Made by a program: the position numbers and the translations under genes. Under the pieces are notes generated by a model, which saw only the letters and a list, made by a program, of their open reading frames with translations, searched no databases and was not told the origin of the DNA. Below, piece after piece: positions 26,225 through 37,400 of a DNA stretch of 64,000 nucleotides (position 1 is its first letter; each line of letters opens with the position of its first letter). The stretch comes from Bacillota bacterium (GTDB taxonomy: Bacteria > Bacillota > Clostridia > Lachnospirales > Lachnospiraceae). Where the stretch lies: contig JAEXNR010000032.1 in NCBI GenBank assembly GCA_023439505.1, forward strand, positions 1-64,000, written 5' to 3'.

Positions 26225-28324
26225 ATGGTAAAAAATATATTAACTACGAACAGGTTTAAGATTTTTGTATCATATCTTCTGACAGCAATTGTGGTTTTCG
26301 TAACGATAGTTCAAATGTCCGGGATGGAGGCAAAGGCTGCAACGTCGGCATATCGCCAGATATCTGCCTCTGAATTTAACAGTCAGCTTGGAATAGAGAC
26401 AGAATCCTGCAGTGAAGGCGGCTTGAATATCGGATTTATTGATAACGGTGATTATATTAAATTTAACAGCGTGGATTTTGGCAGTGGTGCCAGTTCCTTT
26501 GATGCAAGAGTTGCAAGTGCTGCCAGTGGCGGTAGTATTGAGGTACGTCTTGATAGTATAAGCGGAACGCTGGTTGGTACCTGTCAGGTTAGCACTACCG
26601 GTGGCTGGCAAAATTGGGTAACCAAAAGCTGTACGATAAGTGCAGCGACAGGAACGCATGATGTATACCTGGTATTTAAGGGCGGCGCAGGGAACCTGTT
26701 TAATTTACAGTGGTTTAGGTTCAATTCCGGCAGGTCTGCATATGTTCAGACAGCCGCATCAACCTATGACAGCCAGTTTGAGATTCAGACGGAGAGCTGT
26801 AGTGAGGGCGGTCAGAATATTGCCTTTATTGACAACGGAGATTATATCGTATTTAACAGCGTTAATTTTGGCAGCGGTGCGGCCTCTTTTGAAGCAAGGG
26901 TTGCAAGTGCGGCAGCAGGTGGCAGCATAGAGGTCAGACTGGGAAGCGTCCAGGGAACCTTACTGGGAACCTGTACATTTTCAGGAACGGGAGGCTGGCA
27001 GAATTGGGTGACAACCAGCTGCGGTATCAGCGGAGCCTCCGGGACTCAGAATTTATATCTTGTATTTAAGGGGGGGAGCGGAAACCTGTTTAATTTAAGC
27101 TGGTTTAAGTTTTTGACGACACCCGTCACAAACCCATCCCAAGGGGATGTGGTTGGCAAGCTATTCGCAGGATATCAGGGATGGTTTAATTGTTCCGGGG
27201 ACAACTCGCCCCTTGGCGGATGGAATCACTGGTCAGGAAGCGGACAGCCTTCACCTAATAATACAAACTTTGAGCTATATCCCGATATGAGGGAGTATAC
27301 AACAACCTATGCCACCGGTTATGCAAACTTTGGTAACGGTCAGCAGGCCAAGCTGTTCTCTTCCTATGATGCATCTACCGTTAACAAGCATTTTGAATGG
27401 ATGCAGAACTACAACATTGACGGAGCAGCTCTGCAGCGTTTTGGTGCCTCAGGTCCAATGGATAGTTGGAAGACCAACAGAGACAGTGTAGCAGTAAAGG
27501 TAAAGAATGCTGCTGAAACCTATGGTCGCAAATTTTATGTTATGTATGACATTACAGGTATGCCTGACAGTACCTGGAATACGGATATTCAAAGTGACTG
27601 GACGACAAATGTGATCGGCAGCATGAATCTGACCTCATCCAGTGCATATGCCAAACAGGATGGAAAGCCGGTGGTGTGCATCTGGGGAATAGGATTTACA
27701 GATCGGCCCGGTAATTACAATCAATGCTTATCTCTGATTAATTGGTTTAAAAATCAGGGGTATTATGTAATTGGAGGTGTGCCTTTTTACTGGAGAACAG
27801 GAAATCAGGATTCAAGATCCGGCTTTGAAAATGTCTATAAAGCATTGGATATGATATCTCCCTGGTCTGTTGCCCGATATGGAACGATCAGCGGCGTTGA
27901 TGATAAAGTAAGCCAATGGCAGGCAGATTTAACTTACTGCCAGCAAAACGGCATGGATTATCAGCCGGTAATGTGGCCGGGATCCGCATGGTCTAACCTG
28001 CAAAAGCACCAGGGAAATGTGGCACCTAAGAATGAAAATCCAAGACTGCACGGAGACTTCATGTGGAAACAGGCATATGAACTAAAACGCCTGGGAGTGA
28101 ATACCGGATATGTTGCCATGTTTGATGAGTATGATGAGGGTACTGCAATTGCCAAGATTGCAGAAAACAGCACTATGATACCCACCAATGAGTACTTTTT
28201 GACGCTCGATGCAGATGGTGTGGCCTGCTCCTCAGATTTTTATCTCAGATTGGCAGGGGATATCAACCGGATGTTTCAGGGTGTAATCCCTACGGTACAA
28301 AATCATCCTACCAGCCATCAATAA
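26225..28324 (+). CDS. secreted tandem-CBM6 GH71/99-like hydrolase
   Basis: This 699-aa exported enzyme has a signal peptide (cleavage near MEAKAAT), two CBM6 copies (about 45-167 and 178-297) that share long identical stretches such as TESCSEGG, FIDNGDYI and LVFKGG, and a catalytic region from about 310 (KLFAGYQGWF, ELYPDM, FDEYDEGTAI). E635 and E638 in the last motif align with the NEWHEGT motif of GH99 endo-alpha-mannan-acting enzymes as I remember it. The family is usually called GH71/99-like. Substrate alpha-mannan is inference. The 205-bp gap upstream shows TATAAT at 26159 but no good -35 box. Confidence 0.78.
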   Translation: MVKNILTTNRFKIFVSYLLTAIVVFVTIVQMSGMEAKAATSAYRQISASEFNSQLGIETESCSEGGLNIGFIDNGDYIKFNSVDFGSGASSFDARVASAASGGSIEVRLDSISGTLVGTCQVSTTGGWQNWVTKSCTISAATGTHDVYLVFKGGAGNLFNLQWFRFNSGRSAYVQTAASTYDSQFEIQTESCSEGGQNIAFIDNGDYIVFNSVNFGSGAASFEARVASAAAGGSIEVRLGSVQGTLLGTCTFSGTGGWQNWVTTSCGISGASGTQNLYLVFKGGSGNLFNLSWFKFLTTPVTNPSQGDVVGKLFAGYQGWFNCSGDNSPLGGWNHWSGSGQPSPNNTNFELYPDMREYTTTYATGYANFGNGQQAKLFSSYDASTVNKHFEWMQNYNIDGAALQRFGASGPMDSWKTNRDSVAVKVKNAAETYGRKFYVMYDITGMPDSTWNTDIQSDWTTNVIGSMNLTSSSAYAKQDGKPVVCIWGIGFTDRPGNYNQCLSLINWFKNQGYYVIGGVPFYWRTGNQDSRSGFENVYKALDMISPWSVARYGTISGVDDKVSQWQADLTYCQQNGMDYQPVMWPGSAWSNLQKHQGNVAPKNENPRLHGDFMWKQAYELKRLGVNTGYVAMFDEYDEGTAIAKIAENSTMIPTNEYFLTLDADGVACSSDFYLRLAGDINRMFQGVIPTVQNHPTSHQ

Positions 28325-28372
28325 ACAGCAATAAGTTCAAAACATGATATTGACAGGCTTACACAGCTGCAG

Positions 28373-28426
28373 CATAGAACCCGGGACTAATGCCTGACTA
28401 AAAAGGCATCAACCCGGGATTCTATG
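28373..28426 (+). terminator. nested hairpin after the GH71/99-like gene
   Basis: CATAGAACCCGGG pairs with CCCGGGATTCTATG (one bulged base), and an inner ATGCC/GGCAT hairpin lies in its loop. No T run follows, so it may stabilise mRNA rather than stop transcription. Confidence 0.5.
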
Positions 28427-28433
28427 GTAAATG

Positions 28434-28478
28434 TTGAAATATTCTTCCTGAGATGCTAAAATAATATATATCATATCA
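28434..28478 (+). promoter_or_regulatory. promoter and operator of the oxidoreductase gene
   Basis: TTGAAA (28434-28439), 17 bp, TAAAAT (28457-28462) with TGC before it; AATATATATCATATC follows at 28463-28477 and shares the ATATCATAT half of the locus palindrome. The same geometry (operator right after the -10 box) is seen at 25241 and 30920. Confidence 0.6.
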
Positions 28479-28510
28479 GACAGACTGAAAATGGAAGGGA
28501 GTAATACTAT

Positions 28511-29473
28511 ATGAGAATGGCGATTATCGGTGCGGGTTCTATCGCAGGAAAGATGGCGGATACAATCAATGCACTGGAGGGTGTGGAGGCTTATGCTATC
28601 GCATCACGTGATTATGAACGGGCAGTAGAATTTGCGGGGAAGAATGGATTTGAGAAAGCCTATGGCTCTTATGAAGAGATGCTATGCGATGAGAAGGTGG
28701 AGTTGGTTTACATCGCTACCCCGCATTCCCATCATTATCAACATGCAAAACTTAGTTTAGAGCATAATAAACATGTATTGTGTGAGAAAGCATTTACCGT
28801 AAATGCTTCACAGGCGCAGGAGTTGGTTGCCCTAGCAGAAGAAAAGAAGCTTTTACTTGCGGAAGCAATCTGGACAAGATACATGCCATCAAGAAACATG
28901 ATCAGTGATATCATCGAGCGGGGGGAAATAGGAACACCGTACTCCCTGATTGCGAATCTAGGATATAAGATAGTCGGAAAAGAACGTATTATCCGCCCGG
29001 AACTGGCAGGAGGAGCCCTTTTGGATCTGGGTGTTTACCTCATGCATTTTGCAGGGATGTTTTTTGGCACGCAGGTGGAAAGAATTGTAGCATCTGCAGC
29101 CATGACGGAGACGGGAGTGGATGCTCAGGACAGTATCACACTGCATTATGAGGGTGGAAGAACAGCATTTTTACAAAGCAGTACGTTTACGAATCTGGAT
29201 CGCAGCGGGATGATCTATGGTACGAAGGGTTATCTTAAGGTTCAGAATGTGAATAATCCTGAGAAAATCACCGTGTACAATGAGATTCATCAGGAAATGG
29301 CGGCTTATTATCCTCCGGAGCAGCTGACAGGCTTTGAATATCAGGTACTTGCCTGCAAAGATGCAATTGAAAAGGGCAAAACAGAATGTGATGCGATACC
29401 GCATCAGGAGATCGTAAGAATTATGAGTCAGATGGATGAGGTTCGCAGACAAATAGGATATGAGATACCTTGA
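28511..29473 (+). CDS. Gfo/Idh/MocA family oxidoreductase
   Basis: This 320-aa cytoplasmic NAD(P)-dependent enzyme has the Rossmann start MAIIGAGSIAGKMA and a second domain with the conserved GGALLDLGVY. The usual EKP motif reads CEKAF (K93), a variant seen in some members. The family oxidises or epimerises sugars. In this locus it probably acts on an imported monosaccharide or glycoside; its substrate cannot be read from sequence. GGAAGGGAG precedes the ATG. Confidence 0.9.
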   Translation: MRMAIIGAGSIAGKMADTINALEGVEAYAIASRDYERAVEFAGKNGFEKAYGSYEEMLCDEKVELVYIATPHSHHYQHAKLSLEHNKHVLCEKAFTVNASQAQELVALAEEKKLLLAEAIWTRYMPSRNMISDIIERGEIGTPYSLIANLGYKIVGKERIIRPELAGGALLDLGVYLMHFAGMFFGTQVERIVASAAMTETGVDAQDSITLHYEGGRTAFLQSSTFTNLDRSGMIYGTKGYLKVQNVNNPEKITVYNEIHQEMAAYYPPEQLTGFEYQVLACKDAIEKGKTECDAIPHQEIVRIMSQMDEVRRQIGYEIP

Positions 29474-29540
29474 CAATATTTAGATAAATGATATAATAAC
29501 TAATTATAAAATCATATAATATATAAATTTGATATATGGA
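29470..29540 (+). promoter_or_regulatory. promoter and operators of the regulator gene
   Basis: TTGACA (29470-29475, overlapping the upstream stop codon), 16 bp, TATAAT (29492-29497). ATCATATAATATATA (29511-29525) and TTGATATATGG (29529-29539) lie downstream. This suggests autoregulation. Confidence 0.6.
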
Positions 29541-29592
29541 TAATAATATACCATTGAGCCGGTGATTGTGAAAGGAATTCAAAAGAAATAGA

Positions 29593-30735
29593 ATGAGTGA
29601 GAATAATCTGCTATATGAGAAAATAATTAGTTATTTGAAGGAAGAAATTGAAAACGAGAAGTACAAACAGGGAGACAGGATTCCTACCGAGAAAGAGCTC
29701 GCCCAGCAATTTGGCGTAAGCAGAATCACCTCGAAAAGAGCACTTGAGGAACTTAAAGCCGAGGGTCTGATTTATCGGGTTCGTGGCAGCGGCAGTTTTG
29801 TATCCAGTCTGGAGAAAGATTCGGATAAGATATTTAATGCGCCAATTGGCGGACGGGCAGATTACAGCAGAGTTGTATCGATTGTTCTTCCTTTTGATGT
29901 CTCTAATGGAGGCATTATGGATCTGGTAATCGGAGCATCACGTGTGATGGATGAAAAAGGTTATATTCTGAGCATTCAATGCTGCAATGACGATTCGATG
30001 GAAGAGAAGAAGCTGTTGATGAGTCTGTATGAGAAAAATGTAGCAGGCATTATCCATTATCCGATCTCGGACAGGAAAAATCTTGAGGTCATGAATTATC
30101 TGTATTTAAATCGATATCCCATTGTCACCATCGATAAATATTATGAGAGCATTCCCATCAGTTATGTTGTAAGTGATAATGAGCGGGGAGCCTATGATGC
30201 GGTTCAGTTTTTGATCAGCAAGGGACACAGACGGATTGCCTTTGTATCAGACGGTAAGATTGAAGATGCAACCTCAATACGAAATCGATATTTTGGCTAT
30301 TGTAAAGCACTCAACGAGAATAAGATTCCCATGGATGAAAAGATTGTGAGAAATGGTCTTTTGGAGGTGGGGATTCATCAGGATGGAGAGATCTATACCC
30401 GGATTCTCAAAGAGTTATATGAGGATGGGGTCACAGCGATCTGTGCAATTAATGATTATGTGGCATCTGATATGATGCGACGTACGGTTGATTTGGGAAT
30501 CTCCATTCCAAAGGATCTGTCAATTATTGGATTTGACAATCTGGAGTTTAGCAAATACCTGTCGGTGCCCCTAACCACAATACAGCAAAACTTCTATAAA
30601 ATCGGAAAGGTAGCTGCACAGATGCTATTGGAAAGTATAGAAGACGGGGAACATAAATGTTTTAAAAGCGTGATTCCTACAAAGCTTGTTGAGAGAGAAT
30701 CCTGCGCAAATGCAATAATACGTCAGGAATCGTAA
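29593..30735 (+). CDS. GntR-LacI hybrid (AraR-type) transcription regulator
   Basis: This 380-aa regulator has an N-terminal winged helix of GntR type (KQGDRIPTEKELAQQFGVSR, SRITSKRALEELKAEGLIYR) and, from about 90, a periplasmic-binding-protein-like effector domain with the LacI-like KGHRRIAFVSD and ISIPKDLSIIGFDNLE. AraR of Bacillus has this layout and releases its operators on sugar binding. Its gene sits in the middle of the locus and the repeated palindrome is found at five promoters around it, so it is the best candidate repressor. Effector unknown. Confidence 0.9.
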   Translation: MSENNLLYEKIISYLKEEIENEKYKQGDRIPTEKELAQQFGVSRITSKRALEELKAEGLIYRVRGSGSFVSSLEKDSDKIFNAPIGGRADYSRVVSIVLPFDVSNGGIMDLVIGASRVMDEKGYILSIQCCNDDSMEEKKLLMSLYEKNVAGIIHYPISDRKNLEVMNYLYLNRYPIVTIDKYYESIPISYVVSDNERGAYDAVQFLISKGHRRIAFVSDGKIEDATSIRNRYFGYCKALNENKIPMDEKIVRNGLLEVGIHQDGEIYTRILKELYEDGVTAICAINDYVASDMMRRTVDLGISIPKDLSIIGFDNLEFSKYLSVPLTTIQQNFYKIGKVAAQMLLESIEDGEHKCFKSVIPTKLVERESCANAIIRQES

Positions 30736-30862
30736 AACCAAAAATAAAAATATAGAATAAAATAAGAACATGCCGTTTTCGACATGATATGGTTTGGAAT
30801 ATTTATTGTAAACCCTGTCATGGAGAAAGTGGCTCTTTTTTTGTCCTTCTTTATACAAAGAT

Positions 30863-30935
30863 AGATATGATATATATATGGTATATTATTTATTGACTTA
30901 TTCGAAGAATTATGGGATAATATGATATATCATAT
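30863..30935 (+). promoter_or_regulatory. promoter with a perfect 16-bp operator palindrome
   Basis: TTGACT (30893-30898), 17 bp, GATAAT (30916-30921). ATATGATATATCATAT (30920-30935) is a perfect palindrome that overlaps the last bases of the -10 box. A second related site, ATATGATATATATATG, lies upstream at 30865-30880. It drives the beta-helix gene. Confidence 0.7.
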
Positions 30936-30992
30936 AAAGTCCGGGAGGAATATCAGGTATCGATTTGGTATAAGAATGGCAATAGAAAGGGC

Positions 30993-33900
30993 ATGGTTTT
31001 TATTATGAAGAAAAGAAGGTTATGGTTGAGTGCGGTTATTGTGGGGGTACTGCTATTCATCTTTGCAGGGGGTTACCTAATTATGGAACAGCGAAGTCCG
31101 GAGAAGGATGGGGCACAGAACACATCAGAACAAATGGAAACAAAGGAGGAGGGGCAATTTGTTATGCCTAAGGTTAACTGGCGGATTGCACCTGCAAAGT
31201 ATGAAACAAAAGATAGTGTGGTAATGGGGTTTGATATTCGTGATTTTGGCGTGGAGCCCGATTCGGGTGTTGACGTTACAAACAAGATCCAGGCAGCACT
31301 AAGTGTTCTGGGACGGGATGGCGGAGGCACTTTGTTTTTGCCGGAGGGACGCTATATCGTTAAGAGAACGCTGAGCATACCAAAAGGCGTCACCCTCTGC
31401 GGGGACTGGAAGAATCCGATGGAAGATCCAAAGATAAAGGGAACCATCCTTCTTGTCTATAGCGGAAGGGGCAATGCAGAGGGAGCACCTTTCATTACGG
31501 TTCTTCCCAACGCGCAGGTAAGAGATATCACAATCTGGTATCCGGAGCAGATGCCGGATGGTATCACGCCATATCCGCCTACCATTCAGCTTTATGACCC
31601 CACGGTATGGGGAGCTGATTATACCCATGTTCAGAATTGTACCTTTGTTAATTCCTATATCGCAATAAAACAGGGTCCCAATGCCAGCAATAGTCCAACG
31701 GTACAGAATGTATATGGTACGGCTTTGTATGAGGGGCTTAACGTAGATGGATTAATCGATGTGGGGCGCTTTGATTATATTAACTTCTCTCCTGATTTCT
31801 GGGCACAGTCCGGACTGGAAGGTGCACCGGAGTTGGATGGTCCTCATAAAGGCTATATCTATGAGAATGCCACCGGAATATCAGTTGGCCGGGTGGACTG
31901 GTCCTATTTTACAAATACCAGGATTGATGGGTATCACACCGGAATCCGCTTTCGATCCTCTGTCAATGCAGATACGGGAAAGGAAGATCATAACTTTCCC
32001 AACGGGCAGGTTTTTCGCCATACCTATACCAACTGCCATACTGCAATTTTGATTGAGGGGCTTGCATCCGTAGGAGAATCCTTCGCACAGATTAAGATTG
32101 ACCAATGTGCCATCGGTATTCAGACCACAGCCAATCCCAATGCGATGGATACCCATGCACAGTTTTATGACAGTGAAATTAATGCAGCGGAGTATGCCGT
32201 CAGGCAGGAAGGATTCGGTAAGATCCAGCTGCTTGGTTGTACCATAGACAACGGCAGTGTTTACTCAAATAACGGTATCGTTGCGTATACGAATTGTGAG
32301 TTTAATAACGCACCGGAGCAGATTATCCTGGATACGGGAACCGCTGGGGCACTACTGACAGGAAATCGATTCAAGGAGAAGCAGGTGATTAAAAATATAG
32401 CGTTATGCAAGGCTGAGATAAAGGAACAGGCGGCCGAAATCGCTCCTCTAAAGGAAATTCCAGAGATTGAATACAAGGTCTGTAAGCCCTCCAGGGAGGA
32501 ATTGTATGTGGTGGACGCAGATAAGACAGGAAAAGAGGATGCTTCCGGCATTATTCAATCACAGCTTTTGAAAGCGGGAGAAGAAGGCGGAGGAATTGTA
32601 TTTCTGCCTCCGGGAAATTACAGACTGGAGGAAAACCTTCGAGTACCGACGGGCGTTGAGTTAAAAGGTGCAATTGACCTTGGAAGAAATCCCATCAATA
32701 TGGGCACAATTCTGGAGGTATATGGGGGTGTAGGGGATCCCGGAGGAGCCCCTGCTGTTTCTCTGGAGGCAGGAAGTGGAATCAGGGGATTGGTTTTTAA
32801 CTATCCGGAACAAGATTACATTCGCATAAAGCCCTATCCTTACGCTATAAGAGGGGAGGGAGCAGATATTTATGTGGTAAATATTGCTTTTCGTAACGGT
32901 TACAACGGACTTGATTTTATGTCGGAGCGCTGTGATAACCATTATATCGAATATCTGGCTGGGATCTGCCTGAAGAATGCTGTTAAAATTGGAGGAGGAA
33001 GTGAGGGTGGAATTCTGATCAATGCGCAAATGAACGGTAATTGCCTGACTTCGGGTAATGAGGACAAATTCGGAAAATGGCCAAATTCCGTGGCAGGCGG
33101 CAACGTCAGTGAGGAGGAAAACAACAGGTCACTTCATAAATACATGCAGGAGAATCTGGAAGTATTTCGTATCGGTGATGTAAAGGAGGAGATGCTGTTT
33201 AATAATTTTTCATTCTTTGGCGGTAAATCCATGGTGTTTGCAGAGGATAACAAAAGGGGCGCTTCCGGCTGGTGCGTTGGACAGGGAATCGATTATTCCT
33301 CCCAGGCAATTGTCATCGAAAAAATACAAGAGATGCAGTTTGTGAATACCCAGCTGGTCAGCTTCAAAAAAGACGGGGTTACCACCGATTATTTATGCCA
33401 GATTCATCTTGATACAGACTTTACCGGTAATGCGGATTTTTATAACTCATCTTTTTGGGGAGGGGCTGATAAGAATCTGATTGCGGGCGGAGGGAATCTG
33501 AACCTGTATAATGCGGTAATTGTTAATGTTTCAACGCCTTCCCTGCTCGTTGACCATAACGGATCTGCCGATTGCGTCAATCTTTCGTATTGCAATGACG
33601 GGGAGCTTAACATAGCGCAGGAAAATATGGAGCGGATTAAAATAACCTCCATGACTTATAAGAATAATCTAAGGACAAAGACAGGATTTGCCGCCCTTGT
33701 ACCGGTTCTGAAATTAGGAGAGCGTTTTTCGGTTCCCACAAATTCCTTCTCTATGACGCAGGAATCACAAATCCTATTTGCTGAGAATTTTGAAGGCTAT
33801 CCGGCGTCAAACAGAAACGGTGTAGAGAGGGCGCTGGGAATCACGGATAATTTCAGCGAATTCCAGCCTCCGGCGAAGGAGGCCTATGCGGCACTGGCTG

Positions 33901-34430
33901 TGGATGAGGATAATACCTGTGTCCGATTATATGCTGATGGTACGGCAGTCCAGTCCTATTTATATAACCATTCCATGGCACTCCCGGTTGGAATGGAATC
34001 TTCTTCCTATACGATGGAGACCAGGTTGAAGCTAAATGAGATCAGTAGAAACTCCGGTGCAAGATTATTTTGCTGTATGCACAATGTGAAGGAGGGAGCA
34101 GAGACCGGTACAGTTCTTTTGTTTAACTTTAAAAATGATTTCAGCTTTGAGGTGGATAATAAGTCCATAGGAACCTGGAAAGAGGGAGAATGGTACCGTA
34201 TTAAAGTAGAGTTGGATCTTAGAAATCCTGCAGACAAAACATATACCGTCAGTTTGTATGATGACACCAACAAAATGCTAACGGAGTCAGACTGGATTCC
34301 ATTAAACAGCAGTCTTCAAAACAATACAGATGACTTTGGTGCCTTGATCTTCGGAGCACTTAGCGGAACACAGGGGCAAAAGCCCGGGGCGAATGATATC
34401 TTAATTGATTATGTCGCTGTTTATCAATAA
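30993..34430 (+). CDS. double beta-helix (pectate-lyase-3-like) surface protein
   Basis: This 1145-aa protein has an N-terminal membrane anchor or signal (RLWLSAVIVGVLLFIFAGG). Two similar right-handed beta-helix starts follow: FDIRDFGVEPDSGVDVTNKI at about 75, and YVVDADKTGKEDASGIIQSQ at about 503, each followed by GGGTLFLPEGRY or GGGIVFLPPGNY. This is the Pectate_lyase_3/GH55-like fold. The C-terminal 215 residues (from QILFAENFEGY) look like a ConA/LamG-type sandwich. Enzyme class cannot be settled. The start may be 30993 or ATG 31005. Confidence 0.75.
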   Translation: MVFIMKKRRLWLSAVIVGVLLFIFAGGYLIMEQRSPEKDGAQNTSEQMETKEEGQFVMPKVNWRIAPAKYETKDSVVMGFDIRDFGVEPDSGVDVTNKIQAALSVLGRDGGGTLFLPEGRYIVKRTLSIPKGVTLCGDWKNPMEDPKIKGTILLVYSGRGNAEGAPFITVLPNAQVRDITIWYPEQMPDGITPYPPTIQLYDPTVWGADYTHVQNCTFVNSYIAIKQGPNASNSPTVQNVYGTALYEGLNVDGLIDVGRFDYINFSPDFWAQSGLEGAPELDGPHKGYIYENATGISVGRVDWSYFTNTRIDGYHTGIRFRSSVNADTGKEDHNFPNGQVFRHTYTNCHTAILIEGLASVGESFAQIKIDQCAIGIQTTANPNAMDTHAQFYDSEINAAEYAVRQEGFGKIQLLGCTIDNGSVYSNNGIVAYTNCEFNNAPEQIILDTGTAGALLTGNRFKEKQVIKNIALCKAEIKEQAAEIAPLKEIPEIEYKVCKPSREELYVVDADKTGKEDASGIIQSQLLKAGEEGGGIVFLPPGNYRLEENLRVPTGVELKGAIDLGRNPINMGTILEVYGGVGDPGGAPAVSLEAGSGIRGLVFNYPEQDYIRIKPYPYAIRGEGADIYVVNIAFRNGYNGLDFMSERCDNHYIEYLAGICLKNAVKIGGGSEGGILINAQMNGNCLTSGNEDKFGKWPNSVAGGNVSEEENNRSLHKYMQENLEVFRIGDVKEEMLFNNFSFFGGKSMVFAEDNKRGASGWCVGQGIDYSSQAIVIEKIQEMQFVNTQLVSFKKDGVTTDYLCQIHLDTDFTGNADFYNSSFWGGADKNLIAGGGNLNLYNAVIVNVSTPSLLVDHNGSADCVNLSYCNDGELNIAQENMERIKITSMTYKNNLRTKTGFAALVPVLKLGERFSVPTNSFSMTQESQILFAENFEGYPASNRNGVERALGITDNFSEFQPPAKEAYAALAVDEDNTCVRLYADGTAVQSYLYNHSMALPVGMESSSYTMETRLKLNEISRNSGARLFCCMHNVKEGAETGTVLLFNFKNDFSFEVDNKSIGTWKEGEWYRIKVELDLRNPADKTYTVSLYDDTNKMLTESDWIPLNSSLQNNTDDFGALIFGALSGTQGQKPGANDILIDYVAVYQ

Positions 34431-34477
34431 ATAATTACTTCAAATATTACATGTCATATTACTAAAGGAGAATACCT

Positions 34478-37400
34478 ATGCTAAGTGAAAAGCAGATAGA
34501 AAAAATGTTATCCAAGCTCAGACGATTCGAGGATACGCTGGCTGCGATGATGTTTCAGAAAATAGATGAAATAGAGGTGGGAAAATACCAGACCATGGAT
34601 CAGCTGCACCAAATCCCGGACGATGCATTATTTACGCCTTGCCACAAAGGGGAACAGTGGGATGGTGAGGGCAGCTACTGCTGGTTTAAAGGATCGTATA
34701 CCGTACCGGAAGGATATGAGGGAAATACACTGTTTGTATATCCGAAGATCGAAGGATATGAAGCTATGTTATGGGTAAACGGGGTACCGTTTGGCACTTT
34801 TTGCAGCAAAATAGTAGTTACGGGACATGGAAACCATTATTGTGATATGTTGAAACAAAATGTCAGGAAAGGAGAAAGAATTGAGATTGCCCTGGAATAT
34901 TATGCAGGACATTATGTAAAGGGATGTGAACCTTTTTCCGACAGCCCGAGAGAAAAATACAGTTACATATTTGATTCTGTGGATATCTGTCTGAAAAATG
35001 AGGAGGTCTGTGGATATTATTTCGATTTACGGACGTTAAATCAGCTGGTAAAGGTGCTGGATAAAAATAGTTTTCGACGTGCCGATGTGATTAATACCCT
35101 TGAGCAGGTGCATGAACTCTTATATTACTCCTATGAGGATGTGGAGCATCAGGTGTTCATGAGTGCATTAACCCGGGCCGGGAAATTGCTTCGGGAAAAG
35201 CTTCTTATGGTAAATTCCGCGACAACCGGTTATGCGGGGCTGATCGGTCACTCCCATATGGATACGGCATGGCTGTGGCATCGGGGAGAAACGGTGAAAA
35301 AATGTGCAAGAACCTACTCGAATCAGCTAAACCTGATGGAACAGTATCCGGAGTATAAATTTATTCAAAGTTCAGCTTACCACAGCGAAGTAATTCGAAA
35401 ATATTACCCGGAGCTATTTGAAAAAATAAGGGAGAGAGTTGCGCAGGGAAGATATGAGCCCAACGGCGGAGTGTGGATTGAATGTGATTGTAATATTACA
35501 GGTGGAGAACCCATGATACGTCAGTTTTTATGGGGACAGCGTTTTACAAGACAATATTTTAATTATACAGCAGACGCTTTCTGGCTTCCGGATACCTTTG
35601 GATACAGCCCTTCCATTCCCCAGATCATGAAGGGCTGCGGGGTGGATTATTTTCTGACAACCAAGATGGGCTGGAATGATACGACAAGCTTTCCCTACGA
35701 TACCTTCTACTGGCAGGGAATCGACGGAACCAGAGTACTTACGCATTTGAACCGGACGCATATCTGGCCGGATTGTGAGTCGGTGGTGGAATATGTGGCT
35801 AATGGAGAAGATAATATCAAGGAGAAAACCGTATCTGCTATGAGGCTGTTATCGTACGGCTTTGGAGACGGAGGAGGGGGACCTCAGTTTGAGATGATTG
35901 AAATGTCCAGGAGAGTGAAAGACCTGGAAGGAATTCCAAGATCGGAGCATGTCACGGTAAGTGATTTTATGAAGAAGCTTGAGGCATCTCTGATTGAACC
36001 GTCGGTTTACTCAGATGAACTTTATCTTGAGCTTCACCGGGGAACTCTGACCAATCAGCATGAGATCAAGCAAAATAATCGTATTGCGGAGATTATGCTT
36101 AGAAATCTGGAATACGTTACGGTAAGAAATGCAGTGGAAAAAAAGGAAGCTGCTTCGGCAGATGCAATTCATCCACTGATGGAAAGCCTCCTGATCAACC
36201 AGTTTCATGATATTCTCCCCGGCACCTGTATCCCCAGGGCACATAAGGAATCAAAGGAGGAAATGCGTCAGGTAATAACAGATGCGCAGAAAATGACCCT
36301 GGAGAACATAACATCCACGCCGGCAGAGAGGGAAGTCTCCGTAATTAATACCCTATCCTTTGAAAGAAGCGATGTAATATATCTGGATTACAAGGAAGGC
36401 TGCAGGGTGGAAGGAGATTACAGACAACAGCTGATAACGGATATCCATGGGAATAGAAAGCTGGCGGTAGCCGGTGTGAGGATTCCCGCCTTGGCCAGCG
36501 TGTGTCTGAAACTCACCGAGGGAACGCCAAACACTGAATCCGCCTTTCATCTGGAGAAAGAGCTGCTGGTGACCCCCCATGCCAGAGTAATATTTGATGA
36601 GAGAGGATTTATTGCGTCATTCTATGATAGAAAGGAAGAAAGAGAATTAACGGGCAAAGGATACCCTCTTAATACCTTCCTGGTTGCCGAGGATGTTCCA
36701 AATGCATGGGATAATTGGGATATTGATGCAGACATAGAATTTAAGTTCAGAGACAGTGCTAAGCTCGTACACCGTGAGGTTGTTTCTGAGGGCTCAGTAG
36801 AATACAGAATCAGAAGTCGTTATCAGCTGACAGAAAAGTCAAGTTTGCTGCAGGACATGATTTTTTATACCGATAGTCCTGAGGTACGTTTCGAGACGGT
36901 AATGGACTGGCAGGATGACCACCGGTTCCTGAAAACAGCCTTTGATACTTCGATTTTTACTGATACGGTAAGGCAGGAAGTTCAGTTTGGCTTTATGAAG
37001 AGAAAAACGACCAGAAATACCCCGGCAGAAAAAGCGAAGTTTGAGGTATGCAATCATAAGTATTCGGATCTTTCGGAAAGCAGATATGGGGTAGCAATTC
37101 TTAATGATTGTAAATATGGAATATCGGTTAAGGATTCGCAGATGCGGCTGTCCCTGCATAAGGGAGGAAATCGGCCGGATTATCATGGGGATAAGGGAAT
37201 GCATGAATGTGTTTACTCCTTTTACCCCCATAAGGGTGGGTTCTGTGCCGATACAGTTATCCGGCCTGCCTATTGCCTTAATTATAAAACCTTGATAATT
37301 CAGGGGTCGTATGAGAGGGCCGCCTTTGCCGAACTTAACAGCAGTAATATCCTGATCGAGGCGATTAAACCATGTGAGGACCAGGAAAGGGCATTTATTA

